Source: Nitrospina sp.
GTDB taxonomy: Bacteria > Nitrospinota > Nitrospinia > Nitrospinales > Nitrospinaceae
Direction: 5' to 3'
NCBI GenBank assembly: GCA_004357365.1
Contig: SMVT01000181.1
Location: 1-8,582 of the forward strand
Length of the DNA stretch: 8,582 bases
Each line of letters starts with the position of its first letter. Position 1 is the stretch's first letter. The notes under the pieces were generated by a model. The model saw only the letters and a program-made list of their open reading frames with translations, did not search any database and was not told where the DNA came from. A program made the translations under genes and the position numbers. Positions 1 through 6,231 of the stretch are shown here, piece after piece.

Positions 1-1394
1 ACCATCAGTCCCAGCCCATAGAGCCAACCCGACCCGGGGGCAAGACGGTGATTCTCGAAAAGTACAGCGCCGGTATGGATCGGCAGAATATCCTCCGCGA
101 GTTGGGGGCCGGAATCTGCATCTTCGATTTTCATCTGGGCATCTTTTTTTCCGGGCAGGGCGGTGATCGACAGGGCCGGGGATTGAGCGGTAACGTAATC
201 CGCCCGCTCCGGGTCAAAATAGGTCAAACCAATTTGGGGGACCGTAAGCGGGCCGGTTTTCAAAGGAACCAGCGCAAAAGTGAAGACTTTCTCTCCTGAA
301 ATGGCCTGGGAGGTGTGGGTCTGATGAAATGTGGATTGATCCTGATAGGCCTTGAAATTCTCGCCCCAGTCCGGCGAGGGCAGAGCCAGATTCTGGATAT
401 TGCCCCGTCCGGCAACGGTCACCGTCAAAGTGGTGGTGTCGCCCACCTCGACTTCCGACCGGCTCAACCGGGCCGATATTTTGAAGGTCCCTACCAGATT
501 GGAAAAATCCGCCGGACGGTTCTCAACCGGTAACGGTTGCACCTCCAGTGTGGTCGCCTTCGTCCTCAGCGTCTTATGTTCCAGCGGGGTGGCATGTTTG
601 AAAATGGAACCGGGGCCGAGAGGATCGAACGGATCAAACGGTTTTTGCGGGTTCGCAGGTTTCACCTCGTCGAATTCCACGATGCCGGCGGGAATTTCTA
701 TACGGCCCGCGCTCAGGGGAAACAGGGCGGTGGGAATTTCAAACACCCGATACCCAATGCCGTTGACCACCCTGGTGGTCCGAACCGGACCTTTCAGCTT
801 CTCCTTGCGGAATCCCGGGAATTTTAAATCCGCACTCAGGTTTCTGAGCCCCACCCGGTGATAAACCCTGAGGGTCGCCGTCACCTGTTCCTGCACATAG
901 GGTTTCGGATTGGAAACCCGCAACTCCACAAAAACCTCTTTGGGCGTATCGACGGTTTTGGACGGTGCTTTAACGACCAGGGTGATCGGCTCTGATCGGT
1001 AAGTCTTGCCGCCGATGACCACCGTCGCCGGGCCAATGGTAAACGTGCCCGTGGCTTGAGGCAGCAACCGGTAAATGAAGGTGACCGAAGACGTTTGCGT
1101 GCCGTTGATGATTTGCAGGGTGGCGGACGATCCGCCGGAACGGATATGGAACGCGTCCAGCGTCGGCAATTCCGGCCGCGGTGCGTTGGTGGTGCCCTTC
1201 ACCGTGATCGAAAAATTCAGGCTCTCTTCCAGTGTCAGTTCCCGCTTGTCCACCGAGGCGGTGACCTGTATGTCCGCCGCCCACCCGGCTCCCGCCAGAA
1301 GGATACAGAGCGCCGGGACGAATAAAAAAATCTCTGCGAAACACACACAAGATTTTTTGAATGGGGATAAAGAGGGTTTACCAGTCTTTGTCAT
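1..1394 (-). CDS. batD: BatD family protein, C-terminus cut by window edge
   Basis: This frame is open from an ATG at 1394 to the window edge (464 codons, no stop), so the C-terminus is missing. BatD proteins are envelope proteins of the Bat complex with periplasmic Ig-like domains and a membrane anchor; their biochemical role is unknown. Residues 1-40 form a signal peptide: Lys-rich start (KTGK, KK at 13-14), hydrophobic core, likely cleavage after GWAA. The mature part begins DIQVTASVDKRELTLEESL, the usual BatD opening. A Pro/Phe/Asp-rich linker (PFDPFDP, about 252-258) is followed by another Ig-like domain from about 302 (ISARLSRSEVEVGDTTTLTV) to 425. The last residues, GSGWLYGLGLMV, look like the start of the membrane segment. 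I chose the ATG at 1394, inside the end of batC, because it supplies the basic n-region; a GTG start at about 1343 would lack it. Translation is probably coupled to batC. Confidence 0.88.
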   Translation of the reverse strand, partial: MTKTGKPSLSPFKKSCVCFAEIFLFVPALCILLAGAGWAADIQVTASVDKRELTLEESLNFSITVKGTTNAPRPELPTLDAFHIRSGGSSATLQIINGTQTSSVTFIYRLLPQATGTFTIGPATVVIGGKTYRSEPITLVVKAPSKTVDTPKEVFVELRVSNPKPYVQEQVTATLRVYHRVGLRNLSADLKFPGFRKEKLKGPVRTTRVVNGIGYRVFEIPTALFPLSAGRIEIPAGIVEFDEVKPANPQKPFDPFDPLGPGSIFKHATPLEHKTLRTKATTLEVQPLPVENRPADFSNLVGTFKISARLSRSEVEVGDTTTLTVTVAGRGNIQNLALPSPDWGENFKAYQDQSTFHQTHTSQAISGEKVFTFALVPLKTGPLTVPQIGLTYFDPERADYVTAQSPALSITALPGKKDAQMKIEDADSGPQLAEDILPIHTGAVLFENHRLAPGSGWLYGLGLM

Positions 1395-2211
1395 GGTCCA
1401 CAAACATATCCTTCATTTGGCCCTGCATTTGCCGCCGGGTGATTTTTTTCAAATCCTCGGAAAGCGAGCCGAGCCAGCGTTCGGCTTCCTCGGGAGACAT
1501 CTGGATCATTTCCTGGAGGGCGTTACGGACGGCCCGGTCCTCTTCGGTGAGTTCCTCAGCAGGTGCCGGGGGAGATGCAGGAGAGGGTGGGTTCCCCGCC
1601 GTCTCGGGTTTTTCCTGAGACGGGTTTTCGGCGGTTTCGGATTCCTCTTTTTGGGAACCGGGCGTCTCCGGCGGCTCCTGCCGGGGTACCGAAGGATTGA
1701 GCCCCTGTTGCTGCGGTGTGCGCTCCTGTGGCAGATTCTTGTTCCGTGGACCGACCTGCCCGGACTTCACCGCTTTCTCGTATTGTTTGCGGGTCCACTC
1801 CAGGTTGAACTTGCTGTCCATGTCACCCGAATTCAGCTCCAGCGCTTGTTTGTAGGATTCAATCGCCCTGTCCAGATAGCCCATCCGGTAATAGGCGTTG
1901 CCCATGTTGTAATAGGATTTCTGCTTTAGCTCCGTAGCCGGGGACCCGGACAGAGCTTGACCGTAGGCCTCCACCGCCGCTTCATAACGGCCCAGGCGGT
2001 AGTGACTGTTGGCCAGATTGTAGGCGACCTGGGAGTTGTTCGGTCGCTCCAGCCGGGAGGCCTCGAATTTCGAGGCGGCCTGCTCGAACTCCTCGCGGTT
2101 GTAATGGGTGACGCCTTCCCGCGCCGCCGCATCCAACGAATCGGCCAGGGCGTGGGAGAACATTCCCCACCCGGCGATCAACCCGGCGGCCAGGGTCATC
2201 GAAAACTTCAT
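1378..2211 (-). CDS. batC: BatC-like secreted TPR protein
   Basis: A 277-residue protein. Residues 1-23 are a signal peptide ending ALA before DSLDAAAREG, so it should be periplasmic. Three TPR-like helical repeats follow at about 29-60, 62-95 and 97-130, with typical signatures such as VAYNLANSHYRLGRYEAAVE and YYNMGNAYYRMGYLDRAIES. Residues about 155-220 are a low-complexity linker rich in Pro, Glu, Gln and Ser. A conserved-looking helical end (about 222-277, with EEAERWLGSLSEDLKK) resembles the C-terminus of other BatC proteins. By family, it is a protein-interaction scaffold for the BatA/BatB/BatD envelope complex. The open frame extends upstream to a TTG at 2253, but the ATG at 2211 places the signal peptide at the N-terminus. 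No clear Shine-Dalgarno sequence precedes either start. It lies downstream of a strong terminator, so it needs its own promoter or read-through. Its end overlaps batD by 17 bp. Confidence 0.88.
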   Translation of the reverse strand: MKFSMTLAAGLIAGWGMFSHALADSLDAAAREGVTHYNREEFEQAASKFEASRLERPNNSQVAYNLANSHYRLGRYEAAVEAYGQALSGSPATELKQKSYYNMGNAYYRMGYLDRAIESYKQALELNSGDMDSKFNLEWTRKQYEKAVKSGQVGPRNKNLPQERTPQQQGLNPSVPRQEPPETPGSQKEESETAENPSQEKPETAGNPPSPASPPAPAEELTEEDRAVRNALQEMIQMSPEEAERWLGSLSEDLKKITRRQMQGQMKDMFVDHDKDW

Positions 2212-2242
2212 AATGGGAATTTTACCATTAAAAGCGGTGCGG

Positions 2243-2259
2243 CGGTTCAACAAGAACCG
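2243..2259. repeat. Inverted repeat upstream of batC
   Basis: CGGTTC and GAACCG arms of 6 bp flank a 5-base spacer (AACAA). It sits between the terminator after the Bax inhibitor-1 gene and the batC start, next to weak promoter-like motifs (TTGTTG, and TTTAAT at 2227-2232 on the minus strand, only 15 bp apart). It could be an operator or a small RNA hairpin; chance is also possible. Confidence 0.3.
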
Positions 2260-2277
2260 GCAGGCGGGCTATTGCCC

Positions 2278-2315
2278 AAAATAAAAGGGTTTCCCCGAAA
2301 ACAGGGAAACCCTTT
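2278..2315 (-). terminator. Rho-independent terminator after the Bax inhibitor-1 gene
   Basis: On the minus strand a perfect 12-bp stem (AAAGGGTTTCCC paired with GGGAAACCCTTT; arms at 2304-2315 and 2284-2295) with an 8-base loop is followed directly by TATTTT. It starts 26 bp past the stop codon of the Bax inhibitor-1 gene. The T-rich tail is present only in the minus-strand direction, matching the direction of the genes. It lies between that gene and batC. Confidence 0.88.
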
Positions 2316-2340
2316 GGAAACGCTTTAACGAATACGGAAA

Positions 2341-3048
2341 TTACCGGCGTGTGCCCATTACCCGAAGCATCATGAGGAACAGGTTGATGAAGTCCAGATA
2401 CAGCTTCAACGCCCCCCGGATGGCTTCTTTGGTGTCTTCCTCGGTGCCCTCGTTCCCGAGGATGTTCATCTCCTTGATCTTCTGGGTATCGTAGGCGGTC
2501 AACCCGACGAAAATGAGAATGCCGGCATAGGTGATGATCCAGTAAAGTGCCGAGCTGTTCATAAACATGTTGACGATGGATGCAAGGATGATCCCGATCA
2601 AACCCATAAACAGGAAACTGCCCCACGAGGTGAGGTCCTTCTTGGTGGTGTAACCGTAGAAACTCATCGCTCCGAACATGCCCGCCGTCACCAGAAACGT
2701 GGAGGTCAGGGAGGCGGTGGTGTACAGCAGAAACAGGGGCGCCAGGGTGACACCGTTCAAACCGGCATACAGGAAAAAGACCCCCATCGCCTGGCTGGCC
2801 GACATACTCATGACACGGGCGGCAAGATAAAACACCAGGCCGATTTCAGCGATCAACAGACCAAAGAACAGCATGGGCTGGGTCACCAGGAGATTGAGAA
2901 TAGTTTCGTTGGTGCTGACATACCATGACATCCCCCCGGTCAGCGCCAAACCGCTACCCATCCAATTATAAACTCGCACCATGAACCGCTGTTGTTCCGC
3001 GGCGACGGCGTCCTGGCCCATATATCTCGGTTTGGAAAAATGATCCAT
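2341..3048 (-). CDS. Bax inhibitor-1 (BI-1/YccA/YbhL) family membrane protein
   Basis: A 235-residue protein, normal length for bacterial members. It has about seven hydrophobic segments (roughly 26-46, 58-78, 85-108, 115-133, 142-163, 167-184 and 212-230). The family signatures AYDTQKIKEM (184-193) and LKLYLDFINLFLMMLR (214-229) are clear. D187 and D219 are the likely counterparts of the di-aspartyl pair that controls calcium leak in the Bacillus homologue YetJ; that assignment is by motif, not alignment. Members sit in the inner membrane and are linked to ion leak and stress; E. coli YccA modulates the FtsH protease. The start at 3048 has a good Shine-Dalgarno (CAGGAG, 8 bases upstream). 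It has a 166-bp leader region before it and a terminator after it, so it looks like its own transcription unit although it lies between batB and batC on the same strand. BI-1 genes are not a standard part of bat operons. Confidence 0.95.
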   Translation of the reverse strand: MDHFSKPRYMGQDAVAAEQQRFMVRVYNWMGSGLALTGGMSWYVSTNETILNLLVTQPMLFFGLLIAEIGLVFYLAARVMSMSASQAMGVFFLYAGLNGVTLAPLFLLYTTASLTSTFLVTAGMFGAMSFYGYTTKKDLTSWGSFLFMGLIGIILASIVNMFMNSSALYWIITYAGILIFVGLTAYDTQKIKEMNILGNEGTEEDTKEAIRGALKLYLDFINLFLMMLRVMGTRR

Positions 3049-3056
3049 TATTCAAA

Positions 3057-3062
3057 CTCCTG
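3057..3062 (-). promoter_or_regulatory. Ribosome binding site of the Bax inhibitor-1 gene
   Basis: CAGGAG on the minus strand lies 8 bases upstream of the ATG at 3048. It fixes that start and is one of the best Shine-Dalgarno sequences in the window. Confidence 0.75.
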
Positions 3063-3107
3063 AAAAATTATCGTGGGAGAACTGACTCGAAACTCATGAC
3101 GCTCCTG

Positions 3108-3138
3108 ATTAAATAAAATCGCTGACCCTCTCGGTCAA
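3108..3138 (-). promoter_or_regulatory. Candidate sigma70-type promoter, Bax inhibitor-1 gene
   Basis: On the minus strand TTGACC (3133-3138; 5 of 6 to consensus) is followed by an AT-rich stretch. TTTAAT (3108-3113; 5 of 6) gives a 19-base spacer; TATTTA, two bases nearer, gives 17 but a poorer match. It lies about 60 bp before the start codon in an AT-rich intergenic region. The long spacer keeps confidence low. Confidence 0.35.
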
Positions 3139-3179
3139 GGCTTTACAGAACCTTGAAAAATAAAAGGTTATTGCCTTAA
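3135..3179. repeat. Nested inverted repeat between batB and the Bax inhibitor-1 gene
   Basis: Outer arms TCAAGGC (3135-3141) and GCCTTAA (3173-3179) pair over 7 positions, with one G-T wobble when read as minus-strand RNA. Inside them, AACCTT (3149-3154) and AAGGTT (3164-3169) form a second perfect 6-bp stem around an A/T-rich 9-base loop. Together they make an interrupted hairpin. It lacks a clean T tract after the outer stem in the minus direction, so it is not a standard terminator. It could be a 5' leader structure or an RNA stability element for the batB end. Confidence 0.45.
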
Positions 3180-3185
3180 TATCTC

Positions 3186-3194
3186 ATTGTACCA
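3186..3194 (-). promoter_or_regulatory. Candidate extended -10 promoter element
   Basis: On the minus strand TGG followed by TACAAT forms an extended -10 element (TACAAT matches 5 of 6). No convincing -35 is present at normal spacing, which extended -10 promoters can tolerate. Transcription from here would start near 3179 and place the nested inverted repeat in the leader of the Bax inhibitor-1 mRNA. It lies just after the batB stop codon. Confidence 0.3.
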
Positions 3195-3214
3195 AAAATC
3201 GAAGCGCTCAAAAC

Positions 3215-4201
3215 TTATTTTTCCCGGATGATGCGTTCGCCCGCCAAGCACAGTAACCCGGCGAAAATCAACCATTGGAACCGCTCGGTCCAGCGTTTGC
3301 GCCGCGACGATTTCAATTCTTTTTTTTCCATGGACTGTTGAATCTGTTCCAGATAAATTTCGCGCAGGTCCATGTCGCCATACACCGAGCGCACGTAAGC
3401 GCCGCCGGTATCGTCCGCGATTTTTTTCAAGAGAGGTTCGTTGATTTTGGACAGCACGATTTCGCCGGACCGGTTGCGTTGGAAACCGCCGCCTTTGGGA
3501 TTCGGGACCGGTACGCCCTCGCCCTGGCCGATGCCGATCACAAAAATTTTCACGCCCTCCTTTTTCGCCAGTTGGATGGCTTTCATAACCCGGCCTTCGT
3601 GGTCTTCGCCGTCGGTGATGAGGAGGAGGGCTTTTGATTTCCGTTCGACAGGGCTGAAGGCGTGAACCGAAGTCTCAATTGCATGGCCCAGCGCGGTGCC
3701 CTGCACCGGGATCAGGTCGGTGTCCAATGTGGCCAAAAACATTTCCGCCGCTTTGTAATCCAGCGTCAACGGACAATGCAGAAAACTGGTGCCGGCAAAC
3801 GCCACCAAGCCGACGCGGTCTCCCTTGAGCATGCGCAACAGGTCGGCCACTTTGTGCCGGGCCCGCTCCATGCGGCTGGGTTTGATATCCGTCGCCCGCA
3901 TGCTGTTCGATACGTCGAGCGCCACGATGAGGTCCACTCCTCTCTGTTTCAAGTCCTGCCATTGAAACCCCCAACGCGGCTGGGCCAGAGCGATGATCAA
4001 ACACAAAAGACCTCCGATCAGCAACCGGGTTTGGGTGCGCCGTTGACCCCGGACACCGGGGTCGACCAGCCGGGACAACAGGGAGGCGTCCACGAATCGG
4101 GCGGACAGGGCTCTTCGTTTGTTTTCGCCCCAGACCACAAAACCGGTCAACAGCGGAATCAGGGCGATCAGATAAAAATAAAGGGGCTCGGCGAAATGCA
4201 T
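3215..4201 (-). CDS. batB: BatB-like von Willebrand factor A domain membrane protein
   Basis: A 328-residue protein in the usual BatB size range. Hydrophobic segments at about 8-24 and 57-73 precede a VWA domain (about 88-290), and a third lies near the C-terminus (308-322). The metal-ion-dependent adhesion site looks complete: DVSNS (D96, S98, S100), T169 in QGTALG, and D197 in LITDGED. Further signatures are GDRVGLVAFAGTSFLHCPLT (127-146) and KKIADDTGGAYVRS (259-272). In the family, the VWA domain faces the periplasm and is thought to bind partner proteins through the metal site, downstream of a MoxR ATPase. The ATG at 4201 is one base after the batA stop (TGACATG), with GGAGG 10 bases upstream (4212-4216), so the two VWA proteins are probably co-translated. 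The paired, related but distinct VWA genes are standard for bat loci. No terminator with a clear T tract follows. Confidence 0.93.
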   Translation of the reverse strand: MHFAEPLYFYLIALIPLLTGFVVWGENKRRALSARFVDASLLSRLVDPGVRGQRRTQTRLLIGGLLCLIIALAQPRWGFQWQDLKQRGVDLIVALDVSNSMRATDIKPSRMERARHKVADLLRMLKGDRVGLVAFAGTSFLHCPLTLDYKAAEMFLATLDTDLIPVQGTALGHAIETSVHAFSPVERKSKALLLITDGEDHEGRVMKAIQLAKKEGVKIFVIGIGQGEGVPVPNPKGGGFQRNRSGEIVLSKINEPLLKKIADDTGGAYVRSVYGDMDLREIYLEQIQQSMEKKELKSSRRKRWTERFQWLIFAGLLCLAGERIIREK

Positions 4202-4202
4202 G

Positions 4203-5201
4203 TCAGGGCACCCTCCGCAAACGGGTGTGGGACAAGATCGTCTCGGTCAAAACCAGAAGCAGGGCCGGAATCAGAAACAGCGGGAACAGTTCCCGGTATT
4301 CCGAATGATCGATCCATTTGACCTCCGACTTTTCCAGCGAGTTAATCTGCACGTAAATTTGTTTCAGCGAATCCGAGTCGGTGGCGCGGAAATACCGGCC
4401 GCCGGTTTGTTTCGCGATTTTTTTCAGGGAGGCCTCGTCCATTGCTACCCTCTTAAATATCGTTTGCTTGCCAAACAGGGTGTCCACCTGGAACGGCGCC
4501 TTGCCCTGGGTCCCCACGCCCACGGTATAAATTTTGATGCCGTAGGTGCGGGCGATCCGGGCCGCCTGGAAGGGGGTAATGTTTCCCGCATTGTTGCGGC
4601 CGTCGGTGAGCAGGATGATGACCTTCGATTTCGATTTCAGGTCCTTGAGCCGCTTGACCGAAATGCCGATGGCGGTGCCGATCGCCGTGGAATCCCCCGC
4701 CACGCCGATCTGCAGTTTGTTGACGAACGCGTGAAGAATATCGTGGTCCAGGGTGAGGGGACATTGAGTGAAGGCTTCGTTGCCGAACACGACCATTCCT
4801 ATGCGGTCGAACTCCCGGCTGTCGATGAACTCGCTGACCACGTCCTTCACCACCGTCAGGCGGTCGACCCGCTGGTTGTTTTTTTCGAAGTCCTCGGTCT
4901 GCATGCTTCCCGAAGTGTCGATGGCCAATATGATATCCACCCCGGCGGACAGGATTTCGGTGCTTTTGTGTCCTTCCTGCGGACGTGCCAGAGCCGCGAC
5001 CAGCAAGGCGATGGCGAGGCACCTCAGAATCAGTGGCGTGGCGGTGAGCCATTCGGTTCCCTTTCGGCGCAGGGTTTTCAGGGAATCGAGCGAGGAGTAA
5101 TGAAGAGTCGCCGGGCGGTATTTAAACGCGCGGTAAATGATGAACGGGATCAGGCTGAGCAGAAGAAACAACCAGGGGTCCTGAAATTGAAAATAGCTCA
5201 T
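4203..5201 (-). CDS. batA: BatA-like von Willebrand factor A domain membrane protein
   Basis: A 332-residue protein. It begins with the BatA-type N-terminus MSYFQFQDPWLFLLL, with hydrophobic segments at about 9-23 and 56-72, a VWA domain at about 87-290 and a C-terminal membrane segment (about 305-322). The metal site has DTSGS (D95, S97, S99), T172 in GDSTAIGTAIG and D200 in ILLTDGRNNAG, so it looks intact. The segment FGKQTIFKRVAMDEASLKKI (243-262) is also family-like. By family it works with BatB as a membrane-anchored periplasmic adhesion or assembly factor partnered with the MoxR ATPase. The open frame runs upstream to 5297, but those residues are Arg/Lys-rich and overlap the preceding gene. 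The ATG at 5201 has GAGG 8 bases upstream and keeps the expected N-terminus. It follows the preceding gene by 10 bp and precedes batB by 1 bp. Confidence 0.94.
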   Translation of the reverse strand: MSYFQFQDPWLFLLLSLIPFIIYRAFKYRPATLHYSSLDSLKTLRRKGTEWLTATPLILRCLAIALLVAALARPQEGHKSTEILSAGVDIILAIDTSGSMQTEDFEKNNQRVDRLTVVKDVVSEFIDSREFDRIGMVVFGNEAFTQCPLTLDHDILHAFVNKLQIGVAGDSTAIGTAIGISVKRLKDLKSKSKVIILLTDGRNNAGNITPFQAARIARTYGIKIYTVGVGTQGKAPFQVDTLFGKQTIFKRVAMDEASLKKIAKQTGGRYFRATDSDSLKQIYVQINSLEKSEVKWIDHSEYRELFPLFLIPALLLVLTETILSHTRLRRVP

Positions 5202-5209
5202 GGGTTTTT

Positions 5210-5213
5210 CCTC
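5210..5213 (-). promoter_or_regulatory. Ribosome binding site deciding the batA start
   Basis: GAGG on the minus strand, 8 bases before the ATG at 5201, overlaps the TGA stop of the preceding gene (5212-5214). This supports the shorter batA start over the frame extension to 5297, and it implies termination-coupled initiation. Confidence 0.7.
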
Positions 5214-6231
5214 ATGCCGCCGTCGGGGTGGTTTCCTGAATTTCGGGTTTTTCTTTCGGTGTGGTGATCCGGATGAACTCGCGCACCGAGTCCACATGGC
5301 GGTAAGCCGTGTTCAGGGCCACCGTGGCCTTCGCAAACTTGACTTGGTCCGTTTCCGGAAGCAAGGCCAGAATGGTGCGTTGCAGTTCGGGATCCGTGTC
5401 GCGGTGGCGGGACAAGTAGTCGTGGATCTCTTCGGTGGTCCAGTCCAACGCGGGGATGGACCACAGCGCACCCAGGTAGCGCCGGAAAATTTCCGACAGT
5501 TCAAAATAATGCTCCCGGAACCGGCCGCTGGCGAGCAGTTTTCGGGCCAGCAGTTGGTCGAGCTCGGCCAGCGCGATTTCGTGGGGTTTTATATCCGGAA
5601 TCCGGGCGGCGGCCGCGGGACTTTTTTTCCTGGGTAGAAACCACCAGTACAATCCCGCTCCAATCAGCAACACCGCCAGTCCCGCAACAATCCTTTTCAG
5701 ATACTTGGGCCAATTCAAACCCGCGCCGATGATGGGTTTGATGTCCTTGATATCCTCCGCTTGCTCATCAATAAACAGAACCGAACGGATGATGATCTCC
5801 GCTTTGGGGGCCTGCAGGGTTCCCGGAATGATTTGAGACGGATCGTCCGGCGCGGGCACGGTGAACCCGACGGGAATTTCCGGCAGGTTGTAAAATCCGA
5901 CCCGGTCCGCCCGGAATTTGAACCAGAACGTTTGCTCCTGTTGCCCCTTAACGGTCAGGGGGCCGGCGGTACCCTGATCGACATATTCAAACCCCTTCTT
6001 GAAATGCGGTGTCGGATTGGGCGGCGCCACCTGGATGCCGGCATCGTGGCGGACGATGATGGAGTAGGTGACGATATCGCCGACGGTGACTTCGCGCTGG
6101 CTGACGCGGGTCTCGGCGGAAATCGGGGAGGGGTCGACGGCATTCGCCTCAACCGGCAGAGGGACCAGCAGAATCCACGCCAGTATCGTCCTCCAGCCCT
6201 TCATTGGGGATAGAAGACTGCGTACCGTCAT
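5212..6231 (-). CDS. BatD/DUF4381-like membrane protein
   Basis: A 339-residue protein. Residues 1-31 form a signal peptide or anchor (basic KGWR, then ILAWILLVPLPVEANA). Residues about 38-150 look like an all-beta Ig-like domain of the BatD type (SQREVTVGDIVTYSIIVRHD), a single membrane segment lies at about 181-199, and a helical cytoplasmic tail (about 214-322) follows. The tail carries features seen in DUF4381-type proteins of bat operons: LSEIFRRYLGALWSIPALDWTTEEI (within 245-269) and DQVKFAK near 295-301. The function is unknown; a link between periplasmic Ig-like surfaces and the cytoplasmic MoxR/DUF58 proteins is inference. The start at 6231 forms an ATGA overlap with the preceding stop, implying translational coupling. 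Frame extension to 6360 would overlap the upstream gene by 130 bp and bury the signal peptide. An internal ATG at 6204 (MKGWRT) is a possible alternative start. Neither has a good Shine-Dalgarno. Confidence 0.85.
   Translation of the reverse strand: MTVRSLLSPMKGWRTILAWILLVPLPVEANAVDPSPISAETRVSQREVTVGDIVTYSIIVRHDAGIQVAPPNPTPHFKKGFEYVDQGTAGPLTVKGQQEQTFWFKFRADRVGFYNLPEIPVGFTVPAPDDPSQIIPGTLQAPKAEIIIRSVLFIDEQAEDIKDIKPIIGAGLNWPKYLKRIVAGLAVLLIGAGLYWWFLPRKKSPAAAARIPDIKPHEIALAELDQLLARKLLASGRFREHYFELSEIFRRYLGALWSIPALDWTTEEIHDYLSRHRDTDPELQRTILALLPETDQVKFAKATVALNTAYRHVDSVREFIRITTPKEKPEIQETTPTAA

Noticed and set aside
1324..1335. Seven-T run in the batD signal-peptide region, as a phase-variation tract
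   Set aside because: A run of seven is common in AT-rich hydrophobic coding sequence and too short to be convincing without strain variation data.
970..1350. Minus-strand open frame of 126 codons
   Set aside because: It lies in a different frame within batD. The batD frame continues through it with signal peptide and Ig-like sequence, while this one is Gly/His/Arg-rich with no motif.
1075..1929. Long plus-strand open frame opposite batD and batC
   Set aside because: It is antisense to two genes with clear protein signatures, gives a Leu/Arg/Phe-rich protein with no recognisable motif, and spans two genes plus their overlap. The same applies to the plus-strand frame at 4200-5267 opposite batA.
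3123..3137. TGACC/GGTCA inverted repeat followed by T-rich sequence, as a terminator after batB
   Set aside because: The stem is only 5-6 bp, the following T run is interrupted (GCGATTTTATTT), and it overlaps a better promoter-like match. It is too weak to call.
5202..5297. N-terminal extension of batA
   Set aside because: The added residues are Arg/Lys/Pro-rich shadow sequence of the upstream gene, and a good ribosome site supports the start at 5201.
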